Shown in pieces: positions 51,834 through 63,100 of a stretch of DNA of 64,000 bases; position 1 is the first letter of the stretch, and every line of letters starts with the position of its first letter. The stretch comes from Albifimbria verrucaria (taxonomy: Eukaryota > Ascomycota > Sordariomycetes > Hypocreales > Stachybotryaceae). The stretch is taken from assembly GCA_020081605.1 (NCBI GenBank), contig JAHREC010000062.1:2108001-2172000 (forward strand). The letters run 5' to 3'. Under the pieces are notes generated by a model. The model did no database searches, was not told the DNA's origin, and was given only the letters and a program-made list of their open reading frames with translations. The position numbers and the translations under genes are program-made.

Positions 51834-52248
51834 ATGGCCTCCAACAAGCCTGAGTCAAGCAACACCAGTCAGACAGAGGTATGTCACCACCGGCCTTGCA
51901 TTCTGAAGAATGACATGAAGACTTTCTTCTTCCTCATGATATACAGTAGCATAAAGTGTCTAACAAGTCATATGGAAAGCAGGCATCCGAAGACGCCCGC
52001 ACTGACGTTACTGCTGCCGTTGAAGAATTGCTCAACTCCCTATCCAACAAGTTCGCCGGTGTCTCATCAGAGATCTTCGCAAAGAGTAAGATTTTGCCCT
52101 CGTGAGAGATCGGGTCGATAGCTAACAAAACGTCACAGTGGATGAGATGTCCTGGAGACTAGACAGCCTGGAGGCTGCGTTGGTGGAAAGCAAGTCTAAG
52201 GAAGGGGTTCATCGAAGCCTCAGTAGCATTTGCTGGAGTGAAAACTAG
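51834..52248 (+). CDS. HSBP1: Heat-shock-factor-binding-protein-1-like protein
   Basis: A tiny three-exon gene: 51834-51878, 51950-52085 and 52139-52248, giving 96 residues without any frame correction. It starts MASNKPESSNTSQTE. The core DVTAAVEELLNSLSNKFAGV, then SSEIFAKMDEMSWRLDSLEA, follows the HSBP1 pattern (…LLxxLxxKFxxxSxxIxxKIDEMxxRIDxLE…), a heptad-repeat coiled coil that in animals trimerises and binds heat-shock factor. Both introns have good GT-AG borders (the second with a GCTAAC branch site), and phases 0 and 1 fit. The C-terminus (VESKSKEGVHRSLSSICWSE) is not typical of the family and could reflect an unseen splice or frame change. It is divergent from DscA. The role of fungal HSBP1 proteins is little studied; binding to heat-shock factor here is inference. 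Confidence 0.8.
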
Positions 52249-52428
52249 ATGCAGACATTCAGACTGAGGCTGTGTTCCATATGGGCCTAAATAGTATCAA
52301 ATATCACAGTAAAACGGCTGTGCAGCGTAGTTCATTTAATTTTACACGACGGTCAATTTCTATCTTGCTAAAAACGGATCTGGCTCGCTTGTTTGTTTGA
52401 CATTTGGTAGGATATCCTACACCACTCC

Positions 52429-52464
52429 TGGTTTTGTTTGCTTGTTTGTTTTGTTTGTTTATTT
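52429..52464. repeat. GTTT-type tract near the TigA stop codon
   Basis: Imperfect GTTT/GCTT repeats directly downstream of, and reaching, the minus-strand PDI stop codon, in its 3' untranslated region. Confidence 0.5.
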
Positions 52465-53650
52465 ACAACTCATCCTTGATCTCCTCGGCCTTCTCCTGGA
52501 CCTTCTCGGCAGCCTCCTCGGCAAACTTGCGCAGGACGTTGACCTTGCTCTGGATCTCATCACGCTTGGGAGGAGCAACACCGCCCTTGGCCAGGATGCC
52601 CTGGAGTCTGGTAAGCTCCTTGTTGACGTAGTCCTTGTTGTTGCTGATCTTGTCGAAGACACGGACGTAGTACTCGGCGTACTTCTGCTGGGCCTTGTCG
52701 GTCAGGTTCTCGGCCTGCTTCTTGATCTCAGCAGTAACCTCAGCAAGGTCGGCACCGCCGGTGAACTTGGTCACGATGGCATCGAGAGTCTCGACAGTGC
52801 CGGCGATGGCGTCAAGACCACCACCGACGACTCTGTGGGTGCCAGCCTTCTCGTTGACCCACTGGATGAAGTCAGCCTCGCTTCGGCCACCCTCGTAAGC
52901 CACCGCCTCCTTGCTACCAGCAGGAACCACTTGATGGTAGGGTAGCCAGTGACACCCTGCTCCTGAGTAACGGCCTTGCTGTTGGGGGCCTCGGCATCGA
53001 CCTTGGCAATAACGACGTTGTCATCGAAGGCGAAGTCGGTCGCAAGGGTCTCCCAGGTAGGAGCCAGGTTCTTGCAGTCTGGACAGTAGCTTGTTAGAAA
53101 TCGGTCACGGGTTTCAAAGTATGGCGGACAACTTACGACCACACCAGGGAGCAGTGAACGCAACAAGAACATGCTTGTCACTGCCAACGGTCTCCTTGAA
53201 AGTCTTGTCGGTAAGCATCTTGACAGCGCTGGGCATCTCAAGCTTCTTCTTGGGCTTCACACCGGTCTTGTCGATGATGAAGTTGGTCAAGCTTTCCAGA
53301 TCACGGCCAGACTTGTACTCCTCAGGCTCGGCGCTGCGGCCATCGAAATACTTGAGAGTAGGGAAGCCGCCGATCTTGAACCGCTTGCCCAGAGACTTCT
53401 CGGCATCGGCATCAACCTTTGCAATCTGGACCTTGTCTTTGACGGGCTCGAAAGCCTGAGCAAGCTCCTCGTAGACGGGGGCAAGCTTCTTGCAGTGGCC
53501 GCACCAGGGAGCAAAGAACTCGACCAGGGTGGGCTTGCCAGAGTTGAGGACGACATCGTCGAAGTTGGCGGGAGTAAGGTCAATGACGGCGGAAGCAGCG
53601 GTCGCAGTGGCAGCCAGAGCGGCGAGCGCAAAGCTCTTGAAGGACACCAT
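52463..53650 (-). CDS. tigA: Protein disulfide isomerase, TigA/ERp38 type
   Basis: ER-lumen oxidoreductase that forms and reshuffles disulfides in secretory proteins. Exons: 53137-53650 and 52463-53078, about 376 residues. A signal peptide MVSFKSFALAALAATATA is followed by thioredoxin domain 1 with APWCGHCKK (CGHC at residues 50-53). Domain 2 also has CGHC (170-173), whose His codon is split by the intron. The ERp29-like C-terminal helical domain follows (ELTRLQGILAKGGVAPPKRD), and the protein ends in the ER-retrieval signal KDEL. Two thioredoxin domains plus a D domain define the TigA/ERp38/P5-like group, as opposed to classical four-domain PDI. One one-base deletion near 52926, in WFPAGSK, breaks the frame in domain 2. 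Both active sites are intact. It is divergent from RPS29 with 524 bp between. Confidence 0.96.
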
Positions 53651-54174
53651 GATGGGCAGTGATAGTGGCAATGGCTGGTGGAAGTCAGCAATTGCACCGT
53701 CCGGTAAAGATGGGAGGTTTTCAACGAGAGAACCAAAGAAAAGAAGGATTACAAACCTTTTAGTCGGCAGTTTTATTTTCTACCAAGGTGGCGGTGATCG
53801 AATGATTGGATATCCGATACCTTACCTCATACATGCAAGAAGCCACTTTGCAATGAGCTTCAGTCCAGCCAGGTGAAGGCGGTTAAGCTACCTGCCAAAG
53901 AGGGACCCAGAGCCTTATCTTATCAACAGACCCAAGGAACTCCGCTGCCCCTTGCCCCTTGCCTGTTGCCCCTCCGCCACGACGGGTTTCAAAGGAGAGC
54001 CAGATCACGTGCCCTTAGCCGCCAGAGCTAAGGTCGTCATCACGTGCACAGCTGGGCTGGGGCTGCGCTACTCACCAATCGGTACACGTGAAATTCACAC
54101 AAAATTTCCACCCTAAACTCCCACCATCGCGAAATCACCGTCTTCACCCAGTCGTCGACAGCAATACCGTCAAA
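53651..54174. promoter_or_regulatory. Divergent TigA/RPS29 promoter with three CACGTG boxes
   Basis: CACGTG occurs at 54006-54011, 54041-54046 and 54085-54090. The first two are preceded by T (TCACGTG), the Cbf1-type site that is used at ribosomal-protein promoters in some ascomycete yeasts. Three copies of a 6-mer in 85 bases is far above chance. A C-rich CCCCTTGCC-type repeat lies near 53947-53977. Which gene the boxes serve is unproven; they are 85-170 bases upstream of the RPS29 ATG. Confidence 0.5.
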
Positions 54175-54540
54175 ATGTCCCACGAAAGCGTCTGGAACTC
54201 CCGCCCTAAGACTTACGGCAAGGGCGCCCGCAGCTGGTACGATCTCCATTGAACACTATGATATTCTCCGTATTGTCGTCGCACGGAAGGACCGTCTCGA
54301 GACGTAAGGAGGAAAGGAAAGAAACACTTGGCTAACGTTGGTTGTGTCTCCTATAGCCGCATCTGCAAGCACTCTGCTGGTCTCATCCGCAAGTATGAGC
54401 TGAACATCTGCCGTCAGTGCTTCCGTGAGAAGGCCAAGGATATCGGCTTCACCAAGGTACGCAAAGGGAACTCTGAACGCTGGCAAGGACGCATGGAGGC
54501 GGGACAGAGGCTGACTTGTCGCGCGCTTTAGTACCGATAA
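54175..54540 (+). CDS. RPS29: 40S ribosomal protein S29 (uS14)
   Basis: Small zinc-binding protein of the 40S head, exactly 56 residues, the normal length. Exons: 54175-54236, 54357-54456 and 54532-54540. It opens [20 protein letters not shown]. The zinc ligands are C21, C24, C39 and C42 (CRIC and CRQC), with the conserved GLIRKY between. C21 is split by intron 1 (TG|C). The last exon is only nine bases (TAC CGA TAA), supplying Tyr-Arg and the stop, as required by the family's invariant C-terminus (…GFxKYR). The acceptor before it is CTTTAG. No frame correction is needed. It is divergent from TigA, and the CACGTG cluster lies directly upstream. Confidence 0.95.
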
Positions 54541-55200
54541 ACGATCAATTGCGATGTCGAGGGAAGACTGAGGTGGAGTGGAATGCAGGCCTGGGAGTGA
54601 TCTGGTCCTTGCAGGAAAAAAGGCATTCGGAGGGCGGCCGCTTGGAACCGGAGTTTAATGGCTTGCTTGGTTTTGACGACACTGCGTCTAACGAACTTCC
54701 GCCTGAAATAGACGAATACCATTGCATTGGAATCAATGTCGATGCCTCACGTAGCGATGCGAAACATGTGCCCCAATATTGAGATATTCAACTTGCTCAA
54801 ATTAGCCTCAGTGACGGAAGTATTGCTCAGCGGACCGGTCTGTTCTGTGGAGTTCTCGGATTCAAGGAGTAGGATTTGCATTGAACAACGTGGCTTTCGA
54901 GTATGTCCTAGCACCAAAATTTGTAACACGCTGTGACAAACTTCATTATACTGCGAAATGATATATATTACATGTCTATTACCCCTGCCCTTTTTGTCTC
55001 CAGTTAAAATACATGATCAAGACAATTGGGAAGAAGTAGAGGGAGATTCTGGATCCCTGGGGAATGTACAGGAGCTGTGCACAGCTCATAGCCAGACATG
55101 CTGGGGCTTGACGTGCGCTACACCAGGCACGCTGCCCAACCTCGTTTTGCAGACAAGATTCCTTGTCACAAACCATTCATAGTCGCCGTTTGGTTGTTGT
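54541..55200. other. Convergent region between RPS29 and TUF1
   Basis: 3' flanks of both genes. No other feature is seen. Confidence 0.6.
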
Positions 55201-56650
55201 TTATTTCATAATGCGGGTGACCAGACCGGTAGCAACGGTCCTGCCGCCCTCACGGATGTTGAAGCGCTGACCAACCTCAATAGCGTTGGGGTGGGTCAGG
55301 GTGCAGACCATCTCGACGTTGTCACCAGGCATGATCATCTTGGAGCTGGCGTCAGGGGTACCCTCGGGGAAGCTCAGGTCAACGGACTCGTCAGAGGTAC
55401 GCAGGTAGCACTGAGGGCGGTAGTGCTCCTGGAAACCGGTGTGACGGCCACCTTCCTCCTTGGTGAGGACGTACAGGAGGCCATGAACTGAGTGTGGGAC
55501 TTGACGGTACCAGGTCGGCAGACGACCATACCACGCTTGACATCCTCACGGCGGACACCTCGGATCAGCAGACCAGAGTTGTCACCGGCCTGAGACTGAT
55601 CGCAAGACTTCTTGAAGGTCTCAATGTCAGTGACCTTGGTGCGGATGGGCTCCTGACCCTTGCCGACAAGCTCAATCTCCTCATCACGCTTCAGGACACC
55701 ACGCTCAACACGACCGGAGACGACGGTACCACGACCAGAGATGGAGAAGACATCCTCAATGGACATGAGGAAGGGCTTGTCAAGGTCACGCTCGGGGGTG
55801 GGGATCCAGGAGTCAACAGCCTCAAGCAGCTCATCGATCTTCTGCTGGCCAATCTCGGGCCTCTGGTTCTGCAGAGCCATCAGGGCAGATCCCATAATGA
55901 CGGGGGTCTCGTCACCCTCGAAGCCGTAGGTGGTGAGCAGCTCGCGCATCTCCATCTCGACAAGCTCCAACATCTCAGGGTCCTCAATGGCGTCGACCTT
56001 GTTGACGAAGACGACAATCTTCTGGACACCGACCTGACGGGCAAGGAGCAAGTGCTCACGAGTCTGGGGCATCTGACCATCGGAAGCGGCAACAACAATG
56101 ATAGCGCCGTCCATGTTGGCAGCACCAGTAATCATGTTCTTGATGTAATCGGCGTGGCCAGGGCAGTCGACGTGGGAGTAGTGGCGGTTCTCGGTGGCGT
56201 ACTCGATGTGAGCAGTGGAGATGGTGATACCACGCTTTCGCTCCTCAGGGGCCTTGTCGATGGCACCATACTCGAGGAAGTTGGCAAGGCCCTTCTCGGC
56301 CTGGCGCTTGGTGATGGCAGCAGAAAGAGAGGTCTACGGAGAAGTTTGTTAGGGGATGTGTGTCGACTGGATTCTCTGCTGTCGCGAGCTCACCTTTCCG
56401 TGATCGACGTGGCCAATGGTTCCTGCGATGGGGTCAGTACGTATAGCCTGCAAATCGAACTCTGGTCATGACATACCGATGTTGACATGGGGCTTTGATC
56501 GCTCGAAGCTGGCGTATGTGCGGTAGATGTTGAGGTAGTTGGCAGCGTTCTGCTTCTTGACAGCGAACTGAAGGGGTTGATGCTGCCGGACCTGAGACCG
56601 CTGCGGGCCGTGCGCAGGAAAGGCGCAACCGATCTAAAAGCAGTCGACAT
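55201..56650 (-). CDS. TUF1: Mitochondrial elongation factor Tu
   Basis: Mitochondrial translation GTPase that delivers aminoacyl-tRNA to the mitoribosome. Exons: 56477-56650, 56394-56422 and 55201-56333, about 445 residues. A presequence rich in Arg/Ser ([20 protein letters not shown]) fits mitochondrial import. GTPase motifs: G1 GHVDHGKT, G3 [21 protein letters not shown]4 NKVD in [14 protein letters not shown], and the SALMAL region. The EF-Tu body continues with [20 protein letters not shown] and ends [14 protein letters not shown]. The second exon is only 29 bases and carries TIGHVDHGK, so the P-loop is cut by an intron between Lys and Thr. Two one-base deletions occur, near 56571 (PFQFAVKK) and near 55481 ([14 protein letters not shown]). 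It is divergent from PGA2. Confidence 0.97.
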
Positions 56651-57561
56651 TTTGCTTGAAATTACAGACAATATGACACCAACAGAAAGGGAACGATGGT
56701 AAGGAGAGGAGAGAGTGTGGTTGCAGCAGGTCCAAGTTCGACAGACGGCGCTCAAGAAGATAGTACGAAATTTTTGTTACCACTGGCCCCTAGCTCCTCC
56801 GGGTGGGTCTTGTGGTCAGCCAATACGGAGGCAGTTTTTTCATAATTGCTATGCGATCACGTGGTTACGCGTTGCCTTGGATAATTGCCATTCTTGACAG
56901 CCTGTAGGGTAAGTAAGTTAAGACGGGCCTGGATCTGGGCGTAGAATCAGACCTGGGTATTGTGTTGCGCAACATTAATGATATTTATGATTAATATAGG
57001 TCAATGATAGTCGAAACTTTAGGATCACAAGCTGAATAGAGCGTAGCTGAATGAGAGGTGGTATGATCGTTTTGGCTTTACTGTCGATTACCAAAGAACC
57101 TCTCTTTATTCCTTGACTGATATAATCAGGGGTTTCCATTTCTGGCTGAGAACCCGGGACCACCGCAACCAAGCGAACAACAATCGCCACAACAAATCAC
57201 TTTAGCTAAGCATCTTAATTAGAAAGCAATTGATCCGAGGAAAAACACCAGATAAAATGCCTCTCTTGATGCAACAAATGACTCGTTGAATAAATCTCGA
57301 TAAATAGAGCACACCGAGATTCCGGTCCGTTGCATAATCGGCAAGGTCGGGGTGCTGCACTGAAATTTCGGCCCCATTGCGCTATAAACTTTTATCAATG
57401 CCACCGGTCTCGTCCGAATTCATCAACATTCCATCTGTTCTTCTCTTCATCACCATTCGGCCGTGGCTACACTAATCATACCTTCACACCTCTATTGATT
57501 CACCTTTCGACTCACATAAAACCTGTTGCGCTCATTACCGCCACGGTAACCCTGCCTTATC
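56651..57561. promoter_or_regulatory. Divergent TUF1/PGA2 promoter region
   Basis: A 911-bp region between divergent starts. TCACGTG lies at 56857-56863, about 210 bases upstream of the TUF1 ATG. Nothing else is identified. Confidence 0.45.
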
Positions 57562-58037
57562 ATGGCTTCGGAAACGCATCAACATGATGATGAGGGCGTC
57601 AGCCTCAACATCCTGGGCCAGGCCGTGAGCCGGCTTGCTCAATATGGGCAGAATGCCACCAACAATCTGCAAGATACATTTTCCAACATGAGTCTCCAAA
57701 GCTGGATCCGCCTTACAGTCATTGTCGGAGGCTACATGCTCCTACGTCCTTATGTTCTCAAGGCCATCAGCAAGGGGCCGTCAAGAATATGGAGGAACAA
57801 GATGCCAAGGAAAAGGCCGAGGCGGCCAAGATGACTCCCAATGATCTGCGCGGGGTTTACGAGAAGATGGAAGAGCAGGAGGAGGACGATGACGATGAGG
57901 AGCCCGGCACTGCCGCCTGGGGCCAGCAAGCCAGAGTGAGGCAACGGAGGGTCTTGAAGCAGCTGCTGGAGGCCGAGGAGAAGCGAAGAATGGAAGAGGA
58001 TGAGGATAAGGACATTCAGGAATTCCTGACGGAATAG
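57562..58037 (+). CDS. PGA2: PGA2-like ER membrane trafficking protein
   Basis: Homologue of yeast Pga2 (processing of Gas1 and ALP; DUF1531), a small ER/nuclear-envelope protein needed for normal protein trafficking. About 158 residues, no intron. It starts MASETHQHDDEGVSLNILGQ. A single membrane helix (WIRLTVIVGGYMLLRPYVL) lies near residues 48-66. The cytosolic part follows: EKAEAAKMTPNDLRGVYEKM, an acidic run (EEQEEDDDDEE) and TAAWGQQARVRQRRVLKQLL, ending DIQEFLTE. One one-base deletion in the G run at about 57774-57777 breaks the frame just after the helix (KG|AVKNMEEQ). Length, single helix and the AWG...RQRR block all fit the family. Confidence 0.88.
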
Positions 58038-59532
58038 TTGCTGTCCTGACAACGGCGGAGACAAGACCATGTGAGGGCGACTGTGGAAGCTCCCCGCTGT
58101 GAAGCACTGCCTTATGTGTTGTGGGCCACCGAGCCCGGAGGAGCTTGCTTCGTCAACGAACACTTTTCCGATACCCACTGAGGAACTCTGCGGCCTAGTT
58201 CTGCATCTCACATGGCGCGTTGCTGGATTCTCCCTGTGTGGCAAGACGGCGAATGCTACTTTGTGGGACGTACGTTGTGGCATGTGTATTCCTAGATGAA
58301 AAGGAGTTCTTACTTGACAACTGACATATGTAATATAATGGACAACATTTCGAGCGTGGTGTATTTGCAAGAGTATGAAACTGTCTGCTTTCCAGTTTCA
58401 TGTTATCGTTACGACTTGAATCAACACTGATATCATGATAAAAACAGCCGAGCTGTCCTTTGAAGCGCCGCACCATAGAAATGTCACAAGAATTACGAAG
58501 AGGCCGCCTGCAGAATGCGACAGAAGAGGAGAGCTCTACAAGATTGACATGGTGCCGAGCCTCCGATGCCAAGGTCTTGGGATACGAAGAGAAGCCACCC
58601 TATGCTCAACGAAGCATGTGCCATTATGGTGACTTGATCAACTGCCAACACAGCAAATGACTCAGGCTAGACACATCCGCCACGAATCTTGCACGGCAGA
58701 TTTGATGCTCTGGTGTCTCAGAAAAGCCGCCACATAACCTCAGGCATGAGCAACAAAGCAAAGAAAGGCCATGTCCAAATGCAAGTACCGGAGGCGTGGG
58801 TTGGTAACACGGGACGGCCGATGCTGGTCAACGAGGGGCACTGCAAGACGTAGGGTCTGCCAAGCCCCAAGGTGTGTGCTAGCCATCTGGTCCAGCTTGG
58901 TCCAGGCACAGTAGCCCCAGTGGCTCCAGGCGTCTGGGGCAATGTGCATACCTACAGCCAACTACAACCTACCGGGTATTGCCTTCTAAGGTCGAGGTGC
59001 AGTGGGCACTGCGACGGCTGTGTGTGGGTAGAGTTACAGCAATGCACCTCAGTGGATGGATGGCGTGGCTGAAGCGGGGGCGCTGAGGGGCACGCACGAT
59101 GTCATCCTTGTTCGGCCATGTCGATTGTTGTCATCCGCATCCAACTTGAACCTCGAAATGCACTTTTCGGGGCATAGAGCTTACGTCTACGCTTCCTAAC
59201 GAGATTGCTTTGTGGCATATCTACTGATCCTAATACTTGGCGTTTTCTCTGGACATTGCATCTTCATCTTCTTACCCGCATACACTGCTGCTGTGCAAAG
59301 CGCCCAACTAGTCGTCATCCCTGTGGTAACTAGAACATTCCAGCCTGACTTGGAACCCCCCTCTTCCGACCGACAATTGCGACCGATCAGCCCAGAAGCA
59401 CGACCGTGAGCCGATAGCTCTGAGCTTCACGGTTTACTTTATCGACTTGGCAAGTCGAGAGACCCTGCTTTACCTGACAGGCCATGTCTCTTCGCCCGCA
59501 GCGTGGTCTTCAACCAAGGTAAACAAAGCAAC
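58038..59532. other. Intergenic region between PGA2 and the Cys-pair protein
   Basis: 1.5 kb with the PGA2 3' flank and the promoter of the next gene. No coding or RNA feature is recognised. Confidence 0.55.
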
Positions 59533-62226
59533 ATGGGCGATTCGTTCGATATCCAGAACCTGCTCCAGACAGGCTACTTCACAACCTCACGTGCCAAAAG
59601 CGCACAGCTGTTCGTCTCACCTACTGGCCCTTCTTGTGTGTCGTTGAATCCATTTGCTAACGAGCCATGCAGAGCCGACCTAGCACAGGCACCCTCATCA
59701 CTACCTCTACCGCTGCCAGTGCTGTACAACGGCGAAAGACAATTGGTTGTTGCCTCGAATGGCCGTTCCGAGCGACCTCCACCCCGATCGTTGAGGACGA
59801 GGCAGAATCCCTAGCAAAAGAACATGGCTCCAATGTATCTTGTGTCTCCCACGAGGAGCCCCAGTCACGGGGAGACATTGACCAGCAGCCAATCATGCTG
59901 GAGGTCCACGAACACAACCCTGAGAGACGATTTGTGATATTGACGAGCTCATCCTCCGAATCCGATGTGAACGACAATTCCGAAGACAGTACCAAGCAGA
60001 AGTCAGATAAGCTTGCAGACGACGCACCGCCCACGGCGAGCACGAGACCAAAACAGGAACCTCGGCCTCCTCGAGAGCCTTCCCGTCACAATGACAGACC
60101 CCGCCCTGAACCTTCACTTGAACGTCGCAAAAGCCGACAGGACCTACCGCGGTTGGAGACTGACTTGGAGTCCGAAACTCCTAGCCGCCGGCGGAGCCGG
60201 TCAAACACTGCCAACACCCGCCCGGATGATTTTTCGACGCAGCAATCGCGTGTAACCGGGGATACCTTGCTGACGCCTGATGTCATAAAGCACGGGACAG
60301 GAAGAAGAGAAAAGGTGTATCATGGTTATGGCAAACCATCCGACGGCATTTCTCGCTCGCCCGTACAGACAAGCCAATCCGCAGTAACGGACAACCGGCC
60401 ACGAATGGGAGATGGGGATCTTGACCCGAGACGTACCGGTTCGTCAGTACCAAAGCGCACCAGCACAAGCGCCGAACCTGCTCGACCTATGCGACGTCTT
60501 TCCAACGAGAGAGTTGGCGGTCCCCGGTCGCGGGAAGATTATCCGATACGCACCACCAGAAGAGAGAACTCTAGGCCGCTCGATCGCATGGATGCAGAGA
60601 GGCCCAAGAGCAGCGTGGGTAGACCTCCTTGGGAAAGTAACCGGGACGAGCATCCTCTTGGGCCCCGTATGCCTGGGACACGCCGAGAAAAGACAATCGT
60701 GGTTCAGGAGGGTGATGGGCCAGCTCCCAACCAGGACAAGGTCAATGAAAGCAACAATGGAAGCAAGGCACGGTCCAGAGTACCAACTATGCCTCTTCCT
60801 TCTCCCCGTCTTGGATCTCACCCAGATAGCCACTCCCTGGTCCCCGCGGGGCTGCGACGTTTCCTCTTGTCGATAGTGATGGCCAGGCGAGAGAGCGTCC
60901 ACCAGTGCTGTTACCATATCCAGAGGAGGATGTTATTCTGATGCCCTCGAACGCATTGGATATCGATCTAGATCCGCTGGGTATACCCCCACTCGGAGCA
61001 CCACCGGCAGTTCCTACGCATGGTGTACCTCTCTCGGCACCTCTAGGCTTTGAGACACCGTTTAATGGGGCGGGAGTAGGTGGGTTGCCAGACCCTACTG
61101 CGCCCGGGCCTACCCAGACATACCAGCCTCCGTCGTTCGACCCTGCGCGCGATGGAACCAACCTTGGGCTGCCGACTGGATCTGCTCGTCGTCAATCAGA
61201 AAGTGCAGGCCAAGCAGAAGCGCTTCCCGAGTGCCCTCGTATGAAACCAGTTGCCGGGATGATGGATTGGCTCACCTTGCCACGCTCAGACTTTAATATT
61301 TGTCCAGACTGTTATCAAGGCGTCTTTGCGAACACGAGCTTCCGGACGCAATTCCAGCCCATGTTGCGACCTACAGACAAACCCATTGCGTGCGACTTTG
61401 GAGCATCGCCATGGTATAGGGTGGCATGGCTTCTGATTCTTAAGGACCGCCAGGTAGATTTACGGTTATTCCATCAACTAGCAAACCTGATGTCTGCCTC
61501 ACGCAACCAGCCATGTCCTGGTCCTCGGAGGGCAACGCGGACTTGGCTTACAGTGAGAGACCCAGCGACACAACGACCCGTACGAGGCTTCACCGTTTGT
61601 TCTCAATGTGCCAAGGTGGTTGAAACTCTATTACCTAACCTGGCGGGTGTATTCGTCCCTCTTGATTCTAGGGAGACCCTGTTAGGTCTACATGCGCATT
61701 GCATTTCACACCGAAACGTAGACGCTTCGTGCAGTACTTTGACGCCTTTGAATTTGCATCGGACAAGGCCCTGGAAAACAACCAGCGACCAGACTGGGCC
61801 GAGTTAGCCAGACAATTGGGCAAACTAAGCGTTGGCAGCGTATGCCGGGAGGACAGCCCCATTGCCGATGGGCACTGGCATGTCATGCAATACTTACCCC
61901 AGTTTACCGTCTGTGGGGAGTGTTTTGATGAAGCTGTTCGCCCAAGACTGAACGACGACAACGATATTGCTCGAAACTTCTATATGAAACCACAGAGGCT
62001 GGCCTCCGCAACTTGTCAGCTCTACTCGGAGAGGATGAGAGATATCTTTAGCAAGGCATGTCGGCGCAACGACCCGATTTACCTCGAAGACAAGGTGCTA
62101 GAACGCCTGCGGGTGGAATCAGACATACACGCAAAGCTGGAAAAGTTGGACAGAGAGGGAAGAAATGACGAATGGGTCGCGGATCAAGTAGCGAAGCTGG
62201 TTCGTGAGTGGCAGAAATGGGAATAA
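59533..62226 (+). CDS. Conserved fungal protein with cysteine pairs
   Basis: I recognise the C-terminal domain as conserved among ascomycetes but know no function. The start is ATG 59533 (MGDSFDIQNLLQTGYFTTSR). An intron from about 59610 ends at 59672 or 59674 (the acceptor is ambiguous: CAGAG). A long disordered region follows, rich in Ser, Arg, Pro and Glu (about 59680-61200). Then comes a globular part with CxxC-type pairs that look like zinc ligands: NICPDCYQGVFANTSFR, FTVCSQCAKVVETLLP and FTVCGECFDEAVRP. It also contains ACDFGASPWYRVAWLLILKD and FTPKRRRFVQYFDAFEFA. A helical C-terminus carries YLEDKVLERLRVESDIHAKL and ends LVREWQKWE. Two one-base deletions occur, near 60844 and 61672, and possibly a third in exon 1. 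The pattern suggests a zinc-stabilised nuclear or scaffold protein; this is inference only. Confidence 0.7.
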
Positions 62227-63100
62227 AGCTGGGTGCGAGCGAGCTTGCTAGGATTTACGGTAATGTTTACGAGACAACGACTGAAGTATGTGGAATGATA
62301 TGGGATATTAAGGTACGCTGGACTTGATAGAATCGAGTATTATTACTCGGCTTCCGTATTTGTCTTGAACAAGCATACTTTTAGCATGCTTTTATTGATC
62401 AGTTATAAAGAGGTTTTGTGGTTAAGTTGGTAGTGTAGCGAGGCTCGATGTGTTGTACGAAGTATTTCCTTAACGACTCGTGTAAAGAAGAGAGCTACGA
62501 GGGCAAAGGACAGGTTTATTAAAGTGTTTTGTTTTTACTTTTATTTCATTTTCTGCATAAATACAAATCACGATACATATATTTCTCTCGCCATTGCCTA
62601 GATGAAAAAATCATTATAATCGGTCAAGTTGGAGGCATCCATGGGATAAAGTCCATATTGACAAAGAGGTCTCATACATAAGCTCGTTCTGGTGTTTGTA
62701 CTCATACATACAAAGATAATGATGAGCAGGCCCTTTACCTTACTTTCCCTAGCACTGTTTATCTCATCCCTCCTTGAGGCATGGTGCCCCTCCTCACACC
62801 AGGTACCAACGTACCTTATCCTTATCCAAATCGGTTCACAAGCCCTCACTGTGGACCCACTCCGGTACGTATCTTTCACACTTAGGGTCTCCGCCCACCA
62901 GAAAAAAATTCGAGGTGAAATTGACTGGAGCGTCTGTTTGTGGATTGTATCTTCAACACCAAAAACTTCACGCCGTTCGACGTTCGAGGTGAGTCTTCGT
63001 CCGCGCACCCACGTCTTCCACGACTAGACGCTTCGATCTCGTAGCCATTACTGACCAGGGTTCTCTCTTCCTTTCTCCAGGTCCAAGTTCTACCTTCACA
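62227..63100. other. Intergenic region and probable RPL4 leader
   Basis: 3' flank of the Cys-pair gene (AT-rich to about 62660), then the RPL4 promoter and leader. A putative 5' untranslated intron is listed separately. Confidence 0.55.
62865..63080 (+). other. Putative intron in the RPL4 5' leader
   Basis: A donor GTACGT at 62865 and an acceptor CTTTCTCCAG ending at 63080, with ATTACTGACC as a possible branch site, just upstream of the ATG at 63101. Leader introns are common in fungal ribosomal-protein genes. It is predicted from splice motifs only. Confidence 0.35.

Noticed and set aside
52397..52945. A 182-codon plus-strand frame rich in Leu, Val and Asp
   Set aside because: Antisense shadow of the TigA C-terminal domain; no start context or homology.
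55494..56471. A 325-codon open frame on the plus strand
   Set aside because: Exact antisense of mitochondrial EF-Tu; it exists because of the biased codon use of a highly expressed gene.
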